Assembly: GCA_963924555.1 (NCBI GenBank)
Contig: OZ004581.1
Location: 4,999,338 to 5,063,337, forward strand
Length of the DNA: 64,000 nucleotides
Direction: 5' to 3'
DNA from: Crambe crambe
Taxonomy: Eukaryota; Porifera; Demospongiae; Poecilosclerida; Crambeidae
The notes below the pieces were generated by a model, which made no database searches, was not told the origin of the DNA, and saw nothing but the letters and a program-made list of their open reading frames with translations. Position numbers and translations under genes: made by a program. Shown here in pieces: positions 47,101-55,086 of this stretch; within the stretch, counting starts at the first letter, position 1, and the number at the start of each line of letters is the position of its first letter.

Positions 47101-48435
47101 AAAGATCTCCCTCTTTATGAAACTCCAACTGCATGTGTCTCCAGAAAAAGAAAGCTCACCGGCACGTGTGATGTGGAGCCACAATCAAAAAAGATATGTG
47201 GTCCCACAACGAAAAAGCTTCAGCCTGAGCCTAAGTCAAAATCAGCAAGGTCTCAGTCTCGCCAGAAGAAAGTATGGCCGTTCAAATTCCACTCTGTGGA
47301 TGAACAGTGGCAACGTACTGCTTGCCACTCACTGAACATAATTTTTAAGCAAAAAAATACAATATTTCAGGGAAGTGGGGAAAGACCGCTGACACGTCCA
47401 GACATGAGAAGGGTGAAGAGAGTTAAGGGTGACGGAAATTGCATGTTCCGAGCCCTCTCTCTAGTGGTGACTGGGAGTGAAGACCAGCATCATGCCATTC
47501 GTACTAGAATAGTGGAGCACATGAGAAGTATTGCCCACCTCATGCTGGGACACATCAAGAGTCATACTGGTTTTAATACTTGCCAGAATATTGATGAGTA
47601 CTTGCAGAAAAGCAAAATGGCTGAATGTAACACTTGGGGATCCGACATTGAATTACTGTGCTTTGCACACTTATGTAAAGTATGTGTGTTCTCTTATTCT
47701 ACAGAATCAAGCAACTGGGACAGATATGGTCCCAATAATGTTGACAGAACAATAACTGTAGATGTGACCGCAAAGTCCATATACCTGTTTCACCCTTCTG
47801 GCCATTATGATGTAGTGGGATCCACTCTAAAGCCTCCAAACTCTACACCAGACTGGTTGGAACAATCCAGAAACACTGAGGTATGGAATGATCTAAGGTT
47901 TCACTCTGTTGACTCAGAGTGGCAGTTGGAAGCTTGTAATTTACTAGGCTTGCCATTACACGGTCCAAATGGTGTGAGCCCAGGTGGCCCCAATTTAGCC
48001 ATAACACGTCCTGCTTCTTATAAATCAATCCAAGGAGATGGTAATTGTCTGTTCAGATCCCTTTCATACCTAATAACAGGCTCATATTGTCACTACAGAG
48101 AAGTCCGTGAAAGAATTATAGACCACATGCGAAATGTATTTGAGCCGGTTTATGTTAGTGATTATTTAAGGAGCACTAACATGGACCAAGATGGGATTTG
48201 GGGGACTCATAATGAAATTACAACTCTCTCACATTTACTGAGAACCCCAATATATACTTTTGTGCCTGATTCACATAACTGGGTCAGAATAACTCCTGAG
48301 GCAATGGATCAGGACTTTATCATTCCAATGACGCAAAAGGCAATGTATTTAGAGAATCACAGGAATCATTTCAATGTGGTTATGACTGTGAAACCAATCC
48401 CTAATATTAGTAGTGACCCTATCGAAATAGATTAA
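41164..48435 (+). CDS. Helitron Rep/PIF1-like helicase with two OTU domains
   Basis: One uninterrupted frame of 2423 codons encodes a rolling-circle transposase. Residues about 30-209 are twelve tandem 15-residue repeats (RSQEYNRAHRQELKV type), very basic and helical. A Cys-rich segment and a DUF6570-like region (SPIPRELSVLDELSKQLIQR) follow to about 800. The Helitron N domain contains LGPQSLFLTFSCAEYESPD. The Rep site has H1088-Y-H1090 (metal binding) and tyrosines Y1229, Y1233 and Y1237 in STYVSGYVTKY. The SF1B helicase has Walker A GVGGTGKS (1544-1551), DEVSM (from 1631), GDLLQLQPVNG and a C-terminal TIHKCQGLSLD and AYVALSRVRSL. Two OTU-type cysteine protease domains end it: D2090/C2093 with H2214, and D2292/C2295 with H2402. 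The intact frame implies recent activity. The TC and CTRR ends of the transposon were not fixed. Confidence 0.93.
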   Translation: MPSKEQKKKANRREANRRYYQKNKFSLNAQSREYNVVHKQELRARSQKYNITHRQELKARSKQYNRAHRQELKVLSQKYKITHRQEMKVQSQEYNRAHRQELKARSQEYNRAHRQELKVRSQEYNIAHRQELKVRSQEYNRAHRQELKVRSQEYNRAHRQELKVRSQEYNRAHRQELKVRSQEYNRAHRQELKAKAHKYNRGHKKQLSAYYRQYYKINSTHIKTAQRHYYSIHKDKKMVAVRKYQLRNARKILKWARKYYAEHRARIGANRRRRYELTEPKPLTKENYIREITKKLISNSHASRQMLQSFKDQHEKIALKMTAATSRRAASSIAATRLVNKVLQIRRHLAGSLLKMVRAINKLSISTESDLGEGSHCVHGEPYYYESSYVHNRPSIICIDEHGKYRLLDDGKNTVEHVVPRSWKCNDTCRTLSQSDLSCIIEFKSVFNESLQKIRKVLDECDECPNSKYAKVIIVPANEPDSNVVHYNSVELKGHSLICHIGSDCKSKLRILRAASTHYPVLRSFLRCVYSALNSHKNIASLDEALHRGDFNSLMRDFEITFDDLFSNEVNLSHELESSFAKCVLRRPDLEKHLQIEHAEVMAKYKKKLEDYPQNPCCSCNMLFCLKQGSKITFSTELGNVWPDLKDFILKDDPNASKKTLFICTYCRSYLRSNKMPPRCVLNGLQTSPIPRELSVLDELSKQLIQRAKAFQTIVRLGTYTNKVPSYNSLKACKGNMFFLPLPLDKTLETLDGVEGSLANPELYIIVNSKPTKGNVVWRSLVDVNQVKVAIKKLKECNWLYKDVCDESVDSAAKEVIEVVSNTSSTVLEKASSSDIAGFQCYTLRDMNDKLSTKDDLQQYKMLSVQEEPLSSTQRHLDTMCFPVLFPDGNFGKYHPRQVPVSHSEYDKSRLWNNDSRFRKDPQYVFYLLKEKESRELKAGVYNLLKTSKSIPTTVTNILQKVTASDQKLEANLSTMFQSIRGTKQYWYRRKGELMCMLRELGPQSLFLTFSCAEYESPDIAEYLRIVNNVPDKYSINKLSTEDPVSVSRQFSHKFHAFFQAFIVKGEVLGPVEHFYWKKEYQARGAPHYHAVLWIKDAPIIGKDDPDVVLSWIQERITCHIPDKENNPELHHMVTRYQLHKCSDYCRKKCKRGSVFLTTCKFGFPRPERESAVINNVDSSCKKFQKICEIARAPSEVRVNDYNPLLLLNWGANMDIQFVGDRDMVVSTYVSGYVTKYEHGHLQEQYEGITDDKSLCSKLFSIGRMFLKSRECGMHEAADHLSGDHLYEKSVAIQWVDVRMPHKRQRRVKTHAQLLKMKSEDPESENIFTHNFLSTYYPQRPDDLEDICLHDFVANYSWHETDHKGDRIYRKLNKPRLVNHKMFDPAKQENREDYYYSLILLFVPFRDEGALLRENETAEEAFNRLLPHSDDCSNYHRRLQTMLNAETKVRKINEARKAEIMKNLENKEHDNMQILGEAKHAMKDIQDMNQKMPDNLTLEQRENMLNTDQKRVYDTIRNSLIHQKQHEEGQCLCDYKPFAMFVSGVGGTGKSFVIEAVKALVDSLWTSEGLKCAITAPTGLAAFNVGGVTIHRLFQLPIEHEGKEAGYWSLSKDAQKVMKTTLRSLKLLVIDEVSMVSSLNLTYVHMRMQEIFGEDHWFGGKNVLFVGDLLQLQPVNGNPVFEKMSRAAIVHKLGCIGSINIWKDCVRYDELTINERQKKDSQFSDILGKVRCGGLAKEILTILKERVINVPVVEKLVQLQESGKNPVCLFPTRKQCDVLNEEMLRNLESEVHVIPCADDVDETRSTAKWHQKAAKQLEKLNQDCNNTAGLEAVLKLAVGARVMLRRNIDVKAGLVNGAIGTVLGVFSERVSIKFDHLESTCDIEKIKGKFMVLKSYYVSRTQFPLILAYGVTIHKCQGLSLDCAIVDLSDKVFADGMAYVALSRVRSLNGLYLTAFDAQSIRVSKNCVAEVNRLRQLFRKDLPLYETPTACVSRKRKLTGTCDVEPQSKKICGPTTKKLQPEPKSKSARSQSRQKKVWPFKFHSVDEQWQRTACHSLNIIFKQKNTIFQGSGERPLTRPDMRRVKRVKGDGNCMFRALSLVVTGSEDQHHAIRTRIVEHMRSIAHLMLGHIKSHTGFNTCQNIDEYLQKSKMAECNTWGSDIELLCFAHLCKVCVFSYSTESSNWDRYGPNNVDRTITVDVTAKSIYLFHPSGHYDVVGSTLKPPNSTPDWLEQSRNTEVWNDLRFHSVDSEWQLEACNLLGLPLHGPNGVSPGGPNLAITRPASYKSIQGDGNCLFRSLSYLITGSYCHYREVRERIIDHMRNVFEPVYVSDYLRSTNMDQDGIWGTHNEITTLSHLLRTPIYTFVPDSHNWVRITPEAMDQDFIIPMTQKAMYLENHRNHFNVVMTVKPIPNISSDPIEID
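41251..41790 (+). repeat. 45-bp coding tandem repeat in the Helitron N-terminus
   Basis: Twelve in-frame 45-bp units (cgatcacaagaatacaatag, agctcacagacaagaattga, aagta) encode the 15-residue repeat. The central units are almost identical and the edges drift, which points to recent unequal exchange. On the opposite strand this makes a long hydrophobic open frame that is only a shadow. Confidence 0.92.
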
Positions 48436-49250
48436 GACAAAAGAGATAATTATTCACTTAAAGCTTGAATAAATCAATGTGCTATGTACTTCTCTCCCAA
48501 GTGCAGGAGTAAATTGATGACTTTGAGAAGAGAGAGAACGATGAAAATCTCAAGTTCATCCTCGTATCCTTATTAAAGAGATATGCAACTGTTGTTGCAG
48601 TGTAATCAGTGGCAAGTAGACCTCAAATTGTAACAGTCACGTTTGTACATGCTGGGTGTTGTGTACCCAGCTCGTGACTTGCACATGCATCTAAGCATGT
48701 GTCAGGTGTTGTGTACCTGATTATGTCATGTTTGTACATGCCAGGTGTTGTGTACCTGAGCTCATGACAAAAAAAAAGGCAATTTAAGAACTACACATTG
48801 CCACTGTTAATTATTATATAAGTTAAAATTAGCATGGGTATGCCATGCTGACGAGCTGAAACAACAGTGAAACAAAACGATCCAAGATTAAAATCCGGGT
48901 CATTTTGTCCATGGCTCCCTGTTAATGTTAGTGTATGTATGTATGCTTTTGTCTACTTTATGCAGGTGTGATTCAACGACTATAACGGATAGAAAAAAGT
49001 TGTGAATGGGTATTTCCAACATATTTATTAATGCCCACCTAATGGCTAGGACCATAAATTGAAGGGGAGGCAGGGGGAAATGATCAGTTTTACACACTTA
49101 GAAAACTTATCCTGTTGCTACTATTGTTAGTATCCATGGTTTCAGCAAAAAATTGTTTACCGTAGCATTAGGGAACATAAAATTTAAAGATTTAAAGATT
49201 TAAGGATTTACCATGTACAAAATGAGCTGTCTACGTACATTACAGCTAAG
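48436..49250. other. 3' flank of the Helitron gene
   Basis: Contains the hairpin cluster at 48636-48768. The segment 49030-49170 recurs at 50738-50885 (aatgcccacct, atggctaggacc, cttatcctgttg, tagtatccatggttt). No gene was found. Confidence 0.5.
48636..48768. other. Cluster of covarying hairpins, three loops GTTGTGT
   Basis: Three stems close on the same loop gttgtgt: CTGGGT/ACCCAG (48652-48670), CAGGT/ACCTG (48703-48719) and CAGGT/ACCTG (48742-48757). Units 1 and 3 are enclosed by an outer stem, gtcacg/cgtgac and gtcatg/catgac. Paired changes keep both stems (C-G to T-A in the outer, T-A to C-G and G-C to A-T in the inner). A further stem gcacatgc/gcatgtgt lies between. This suggests selection for a folded RNA or single-stranded DNA form, downstream of the Helitron gene. 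Confidence 0.6.
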
Positions 49251-49251
49251 T

Positions 49252-49530
49252 ATAACTCCTGAGGCAATGGATTAGGACTTTATCATTCCAATAACACAAA
49301 AGGAATCACAGGAATCATTTCAATGTGGTTATGACTGTGAAACCAATCCCTAATGCTAGTAGTGACCCTATCGGAATCGATTGACAGAAGAAATAATTGT
49401 TCACTTAAAGCTATGTACTTGAATAAATCAATGTGCTATGTACTTCTCTCCCAAGTGCAGGAGTAAATTGATGACTTTGAGAAGAGAGAGAATGATGAAA
49501 ACCTCAAGTTCATCCTCGTATCCTTATTAA
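49252..49530 (+). repeat. Duplicate of the Helitron gene 3' end
   Basis: This segment repeats 48289-48576, covering the end of the second OTU domain (aactcctgaggcaatgga, atttcaatgtggttatgact) and the following untranslated DNA (cttctctcccaagtgcagga). A deletion of about 20 bp and several changes have broken the frame. It is a partial copy, not a separate gene. Confidence 0.9.
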
Positions 49531-49573
49531 TGCTATTGTATGTATGTATGTATCTAAATGCGATTCTACTACT

Positions 49574-49839
49574 ACAAGTAAGCGCAAAAAATTTCTTCTA
49601 AATAAAAAGGTTAAGTAGGGATAGCTTAAAATCTAGCTGGGCTATAATATAATGTACTGCAGCCTTGTATGAAAATAATCCCTACATTTATATCCACTAC
49701 CTATAGCTAGCTATGGCAGTTGTAAAAGTAGGGATTATTTTCATACAAGGCTGCAGTACATTATATTATAGCCCAGCTAGATTTTAAGCTATCCCTACTT
49801 AACCTTTTTATTTAGAAGAAATTTTTTGCGCTTACTTGT
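49574..49839. repeat. GTAGGGAT-bracketed palindrome E5 (full)
   Basis: Cap acaagtaagcgcaaaaaatt (49574) is mirrored at 49820-49839. The stem is bracketed as taaGTAGGGATagc ... atAATCCCTACattt, loop (tatccactacctatagctag), aaAGTAGGGATTatt ... gctATCCCTACttaacc. The stem (aaatctagctgggctata, tgtactgcagccttgtatga) is a near-perfect complement over 75 bp. The loop is shared with E6, although the stems differ. Confidence 0.93.
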
Positions 49840-50466
49840 TTCTATCCTTTTTTCATAGTGCTTGAAGTTGAATATAAGTTTGTGTATGTAAAGAATTGAG
49901 TGGCAGTATTGACTGTCACTTCAACTGAGAGTATGCAGTGATTATTAATGTGACATGAGTATCTCTTTCTTTTGTAGGTACATACACAGTCTCTGCATGG
50001 TTGAAGAATTTGTTTAGCTATTTAAGTTTTGTCTATTATTTACTTTACAGCAACAGCAATGTAAATGACATGTGCATGGCATGGTGAAGTGAGCTGACTA
50101 CACTACAGCCAAGTACTGGCTATAAACACTACTATAAGATGAGCATCTGTACTGTAATTCAGCAAGGAGTGACTGTAACATCATCAGATAAGAATAAATA
50201 GCGATTAAACTGAAGACCTATAGCGAGCTTAGCTAGCTTAAGAAGCTTACGTGGCTCCGCCCATAAGCCCCGCCCCCTAACGACGTGCGCTTCAAAATGG
50301 CGTAGAAAGATTAGCTAGTGCCGAGTGCTATCGAATAGTGAAGTAGAGCCTTAGTCAAAACTAAGAGCAAAAGATCAGCCTCTAGGTGCCGCTCTAACAG
50401 ATAGCCAAAGCAGAATTTTGATGACTATAGCCAGTAAGTCGGGGCGTCGATCTTATATTTATTATC
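49730..50466. repeat. Left arm of a ~0.7-kb inverted duplication
   Basis: This segment is the inverted counterpart of 52391-53035. Matched words include gcttgaagttgaat, gaagaatttgtttagctatt, gaagtgagctgac, agatgagcatctgtactgta, attcagcaaggagtgact and ccgcccataa. It includes the right half of palindrome E5 and a minus copy of repeat R (50285-50470). The arms enclose 1.9 kb that holds the CCCH gene. Confidence 0.85.
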
Positions 50467-50504
50467 CTTATTATTATTATTATTATTATTATAAAGAAAA
50501 TGAA

Positions 50505-50722
50505 CAAAAGTCAATTTTAGAACTCGTTTTTTTCTTATGTTAGCGAATGAATTTTTGGTTTTTGAATACTCTCCTCTCTTCTTTGTAGAAGTAGTATCTC
50601 ACTGTAGCCTTCTGAGAACCTGTAGAGCAATGGTAGAAGAGAAAGAAGAGTTTTTAGTTTATACAGTCTTATGACCTTTGACCCGCCATCCCTACTTAGA
50701 GAGTGCTAGCGCACTCTCTGAT
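50505..50722 (-). repeat. Hairpin-capped repeat, copy H5
   Basis: On the minus strand it starts ATCAGAGAGTGCGCTAGCAC, then taagtagggatggcgggtca. The body ends with the words aaaattgacttttgttcattt and a (TAA)n run at 50467-50492. Confidence 0.85.
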
Positions 50723-51132
50723 AACAGTGAATAGTATTTCTTAATGCCCACCTAGCTAATGGCTAGGACCTTAAATTGAAAGGGACGGTTAGTCTAACAG
50801 GATTGATCAGAAACCTCACTTGTAAAGCTTATCCTGTTGTTAGTATCCATGGTTTGAAAAAAAAAATTGTTGCATTACCATGGTTACTGTTAAATTTTGG
50901 GTGTGTATCATTTGGAGTACTGGACAGTGTGGCTCAAACCACTACAATTATTCATGTATGGTAGTACTTGTACTACAAGTATATTGTTCTCATTTACTGC
51001 TGGCCTGCTAGACTTAGTGACTCCATGGTAAAAATTAACCCTCTTATACCTACATGCAGGGGTTAACATGTATACTGAATGATTTCTATTTAAGCAAGCA
51101 TGTTGTGCTAAATGTATCATTTCTGGCTAAAT

Positions 51133-51637
51133 ATGGACAACGAAGGTTAGTAGTTATTGGATCTACACATTTTCAATTCTTCATGTTTCTATATCAATAT
51201 AGACTCAAATAATGAGAGCGGCAGCCATTCAGGTAAAATTAATAATTTGTTGTAGTTATCGTTTTCATTTAATTACAGCATTGTTGTGTTTATTACATTG
51301 ATCATTGCTTTTGTAGGAAACAAAGAAAATACTGAAAAAGAAGATCGAGAAATACCCCCAAAGAAAAAAAGTAAGTAGTATTCACCTTCTTCCATAATAG
51401 CTGCTTCACAAAATTGGAATCAAGTAGTTTGCAGATATTGGTTGAGGGGGAAATGTAAATTTGGTGAAAAATGTGTCTATAAACGTAAGTTTAAGGCTAT
51501 AGCTGTCTCTATAATACTAATTTTCCTACTCTCTTTACCCTACAGATTCAGCTAGTTTCCCCAAAAAAAGAGCTGGAATAAAAAAAGAATATTACATATT
51601 TAAAAAAGTTGACAAACTAATAATAGAAAAAAAATAA
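51133..51637 (+). CDS. Small CCCH zinc-finger protein, five exons
   Basis: Five short exons join in phase: 51133-51145, 51203-51232, 51317-51370, 51401-51484 and 51546-51637 (with TAA). All introns are GT-AG and in phase 1. They give a 90-residue protein. An acidic/Ser-rich start (MDNEDSNNESGSHSG) is followed by a KEDREIPPKKK segment, then a single CCCH finger (C-x7-C-x5-C-x3-H in VCRYWLRGKCKFGEKCVYKH), then a lysine-rich tail. CCCH fingers of this form usually bind RNA. Intron 3 is only 30 nt, and reading through it meets a stop, so it must be spliced if the gene is real. The exons are too short to stand out as open frames. The gene lies between inverted arms at 49730-50466 and 52391-53035, so it may be cargo of a mobile element. 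I do not recognise a named family member. Confidence 0.6.
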
Positions 51638-52137
51638 GTATGTAGCTACAATTATTATAAAAAAATTATGTACAATTATTAATCCATCGAAATGCTGTAG
51701 CACCTAGCTAGCTAGCAACAAGCATGGACATGCCTAGCTTAAAATGATTATGCAGAGAAGGAGAATACAGCTGGCCATGGCATGCACCAGCCAGCTAGCT
51801 TGCTAGCAATTGCGGAGGAGGGCAGTAGAGCTCTGTTGCACATGCGCCAAAAATTTGAAATTCCCGCGGAATCTTGCAAAATGCTGAGTGTGCATTCTCT
51901 TGCTTGTGCCTTGAAAAATCTCACTCGAGAAGGTTAATTGTACACCAAAGGTAGTCACCAGTCAGCTCTTACTTGAAGTCCAAATTCGAGTGTAATTTCA
52001 AAAGTTCAACAGTACGCATGCGTAGTAGTCAGTTTACGGGCCCGGGCTGTTGCAAAACTATGACGGTGTATGATATCACAGCATGTAACTACGCGAATGA
52101 GCATGCGCTTAGAGCACTCTAAGAAAAAAGGATGGAA

Positions 52138-52372
52138 ACAAGTAAGTGCAAAAAATTTCCTCTAAATAAAAATGTTATGTAGGGATGGCTCTAAAATCTA
52201 TGAATCGCAGCCTCGTATCGAAACAATCACTACATTTACATCCACTGCCTACAGCTAGCTATTGGCAGTTGTAAATGTAGTGATTGTTTCGATACGAGGC
52301 TGCGATTCATAGATTTTAGAGCCATCCCTACATAACATTTTTATTTAGAGGAAATTTTTTGCACTTACTTGT
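52138..52372. repeat. GTAGGGAT-bracketed palindrome E6 (full)
   Basis: Cap acaagtaagtgcaaaaaatt is mirrored at the end. Brackets: tatGTAGGGATggc ... acAATCACTACattt, loop tacatccactgcctacagct, aaatGTAGTGATTgt ... gccATCCCTACataac. The inner bracket carries the change GTAGTGAT on both sides, so it was copied with the stem. The 60-bp stem (aatctatgaatcgcagcctc) is perfectly complementary. A (TAA)n run follows. Confidence 0.93.
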
Positions 52373-52390
52373 AATAATAATAATAATAAT

Positions 52391-53035
52391 AAGGATAATA
52401 ATAATAATAATAAGATCGACGTACCGACTTACTGGCTATAGTCATCAAAATTCTGCTTTGGCCATCTGTTAGAGCGGCACCTAGAGGCTGATCTTTTGCT
52501 ATTAGTTTTGACTAAGGCTCTACTTCACTATTCGATAGCACTCGGAACACAGCTGTTAATCTTTCTACGCCATTTTGAAGGGGGCGGGGGTTATGGGCGG
52601 AGCCACGTAAGCTTAAGTTTAGCTATAGCCAAGGTCTTCATTCATTATCTGATGATGTTTCAGTCACTCCTTGCTGAATTACAGTACAGATGCTCATCCT
52701 ATAGTAGCATTATAGCCAGTACTTGGCTGTAGTGTGGTCAGCTCACTTCACCATGCCGTGTACATGTCATTTACATAGCTAGCTGTTGCTGTAAAGTTTT
52801 ATATCAACAAAACTTAAATAGCTAAACAAATTCTTCAACCAGAGACACTGTATGTACCTACAAAAGAGGTTTATGTAGAGCTGGCTTTGTATAGTACTGT
52901 ACTGTAGCCTCCCTCATTCAACTTCAAGCACTAAGAAAAAGGATAGAAACAAGTGAGCGTAAAAAATAAAAAGGTTAAGTAGGGATAGCCTAAAATCTAG
53001 CTGGGCTATCTATAATGTGCTGCAGCCTCGTATGA
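52391..53035. repeat. Right arm of the ~0.7-kb inverted duplication
   Basis: Mirror of 49730-50466. It starts with repeat R copy 2 (52391-52600, plus) and ends in the half palindrome E7 (52949-53033), whose cap acaagtgagcgtaaaaaata and taagtagggatagc match the E5 right arm in reverse. A frame of 78 residues across 52496-52732 is not considered coding. Confidence 0.85.
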
Positions 53036-53039
53036 AAAA

Positions 53040-53420
53040 AATCTTCGCGATATTACCTCATAAAAGGGGTGGGGCAATTAATAGCAGTTCTCCTCATATA
53101 ACACCTGCACAGGATGTGGCCATTTGATGGCATCCACTATTATGATCACTACACCAAATGCATAAACTCCCCATACTCCTCCCTCAAGCAAGACATACGT
53201 ACCATCTCAATAATTATTTCAGTGATCACATATGTAACAATTAGCTAATGCTGTTCACTTTTTAAAATATTCACTCCTTTCAGTACTCCATTACACTGCA
53301 GATGATCATCCTTCAAACTCTCCTCCCTGAACAGAATGAAATACTGATCATTAAATAAATTTAGTTCAATCAAGGAAGCCTTTAGTGTCTATCAATTTTC
53401 ATAATCACAAAGAAAAAGAA
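53040..53420. other. No gene recognised
   Basis: AT-rich spacer between element E7 and palindrome E8; no repeat or domain recognised. Confidence 0.45.
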
Positions 53421-53425
53421 TGCAA

Positions 53426-53872
53426 ACAAGTGAATGCAAAAAATTTCTTCGAAATAAAAATGTGAAGTAGGAATGCTATTATAACTGCAGCTTCATTATG
53501 AAAACCAAGTACTGCAGCATCAAAGCAGTATGGCCCAAAAATCTAGCTGGAATATGTATTATAACTGCATGCAAGAGAGTGAACTTAGTGAAGTGACCCT
53601 TACCCATCATCAAGTACGAGATACTATTCCTACTTCACTCCCTTGGCCCTTGATCATGGGAGTGAAGTAGGAATAGTATCTTGTACTTGATGATGGGTAA
53701 GGGTCACTTCACTAAGTTCACTCTCTTGCATGCAGTTATAATACATATTCCAGCTAGATTTTTGGGCCATACTGCTTCGATGCTGCAGTACTTGGTTTTC
53801 ATAATGAAGCTGCAGTTATAATAGCATCCCTACTTCACATTTTTATTTCGAAGAAATTTTTTGCATTCATTG
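53426..53872. repeat. GTAGGGAT-bracketed palindrome E8, the longest (447 bp)
   Basis: Cap acaagtgaatgcaaaaaatt is mirrored at 53852-53872. Brackets are gaaGTAGGAATgc ... actATTCCTACttc, loop cactcccttggcccttgatc, gaaGTAGGAATagt ... gcATCCCTACttcac. The stem is about 165 bp per arm, with only a few mismatches, and would fold into a very long hairpin. Its inner part resembles 315-386 of this window. None of the other palindromes has this stem, apart from short words such as aaatctagctgg that E5 shares. Confidence 0.93.
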
Positions 53873-53946
53873 CAATAGTAATACACATTACCATATTGGA
53901 AGATCTTGCTAGGATAAATTGGTGCTTGACTCATTGAAATTGTTCT

Positions 53947-54352
53947 ATCAGAGAGTGCGCTAGCACTCTCTAAGTAGGGATGGCGGGTCAAAGGTCATAA
54001 GACTGTATGAACTAAAAACTCTTCTTTCTCTTCTACCCTTGCTCTACAGAGGCTACAGTGAATCATTACATCTACAAAGAAGAGAGGAGAATGTTCCAAA
54101 ACCAAAAATTCATTCGCTAACATAAGGATAATAAATATAAGATCGACGTACCGGCTTACTGGCTATAGTCATCAAAATTCTGCTTTGGCCATCTGTTAGA
54201 GCGGCACCTAGAGGCTGATCTTTTGCTATTAGTTTTGACTAAGGCTCTACTTCACTATTCGAGCACTCGGAACACTAGCCAATCTTTCGACGCCATTTTG
54301 AAGCGCACGTCGGTAGGGGGCGGGGCTTATGGGCGGAGCCACGTAAGCTTTT
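53947..54352 (+). repeat. Hairpin-capped repeat H6 joined to dispersed repeat R
   Basis: ATCAGAGAGTGCGCTAGCAC (53947), then taagtagggatggcgggtca and the standard body to about 54120. It runs straight into repeat R (aaggataataaatataagat, ccatctgttagagcggcacc, cgccattttgaagcgcacgt), which ends gggcggagccacgtaagctt. In the other copies the two parts are separated by (TAA)n. Confidence 0.85.
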
Positions 54353-54368
54353 CAGTTTAATCGTTTAG

Positions 54369-55080
54369 GTAGCTACATACCTTGGGGAGATAAGGCAGGA
54401 ATTGATTAAGACTACCGGTACTGATGTACATAAAAGCACAATTGGTAGATTCCTACATTTGTCTGGCTTCACTAGGCAAAAAATGGTTACCACTGCGCTA
54501 CAAAGAAGCAACCTATTAAGATGTCAATACCTTATTGATATGTCCATCTACCAAGGTCACCCAGAACTATTTGTTTTTGTTGATGAGACTGGTGCTGACC
54601 GACGTGATAGTATGAGAAAATTTGCGTACAGCATGAGAGGTCAACCAGCTGTTGTTAGCAAATTAATGGTTCATGGGCAACGGGTCTCAGCCATTGTGGG
54701 AATGTCCTGTGATGGAATACTTGACTTCATTACAAGTAAATCCACAAATACCAGCCTAAGCTTTTTCCACTACATCGAGAAAGCACTAGTGCCTTACCTA
54801 CAGCCATTTAATGGTGTCAATGCACGGAGTGTAGTTGTGTTGGACAATACACCATACTTCACCAGTAGTGCTAAACACAGGAGCTCTAGTGCAGTTCCTC
54901 CCCCCCTACAGCCCCGATCTGAACCCAATAGAGTTGGTTTTTTCTAAAGTCAAATCAGTTATGAAAGCAAATGAAACAGTTTGGGGTGATTATGATGCTG
55001 AGACTACACTAACTGCAGCTCTCGGTACAGTTATAAAGTCTGACTGTGAAGGCTGGATTGCACACTGTGGGTACATGTAA
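54369..55080 (+). pseudogene. IS630/Tc1-like DDE transposase, frameshifted
   Basis: The frame is open from 54369 without an early ATG, so the DNA-binding N-terminus is lost or on another exon. It has a helix-turn-helix tail (VHKSTIGRFLHLSGFTRQKM), the first catalytic D in FVFVDETGADRRD, and the second in VVVLDNTPYF, where the usual N-x-x-x-H of the family is changed. A frameshift between about 54855 and 54890 leads to the last box PPYSPDLNPIELVFSKVKS in another frame, ending at TAA 55078-55080. This is the IS630-Tc1 family, which cuts and pastes DNA at TA. It is probably inactive. Confidence 0.85.
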
Positions 55081-55086
55081 TCAAAT

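Noticed and set aside
53947-54352. Helitron 5' TC end at the ATCAGAGAG hairpin
   Set aside because: The TC is present, but the hairpin is at the wrong end for a Helitron and no CTRR terminus could be paired with it.
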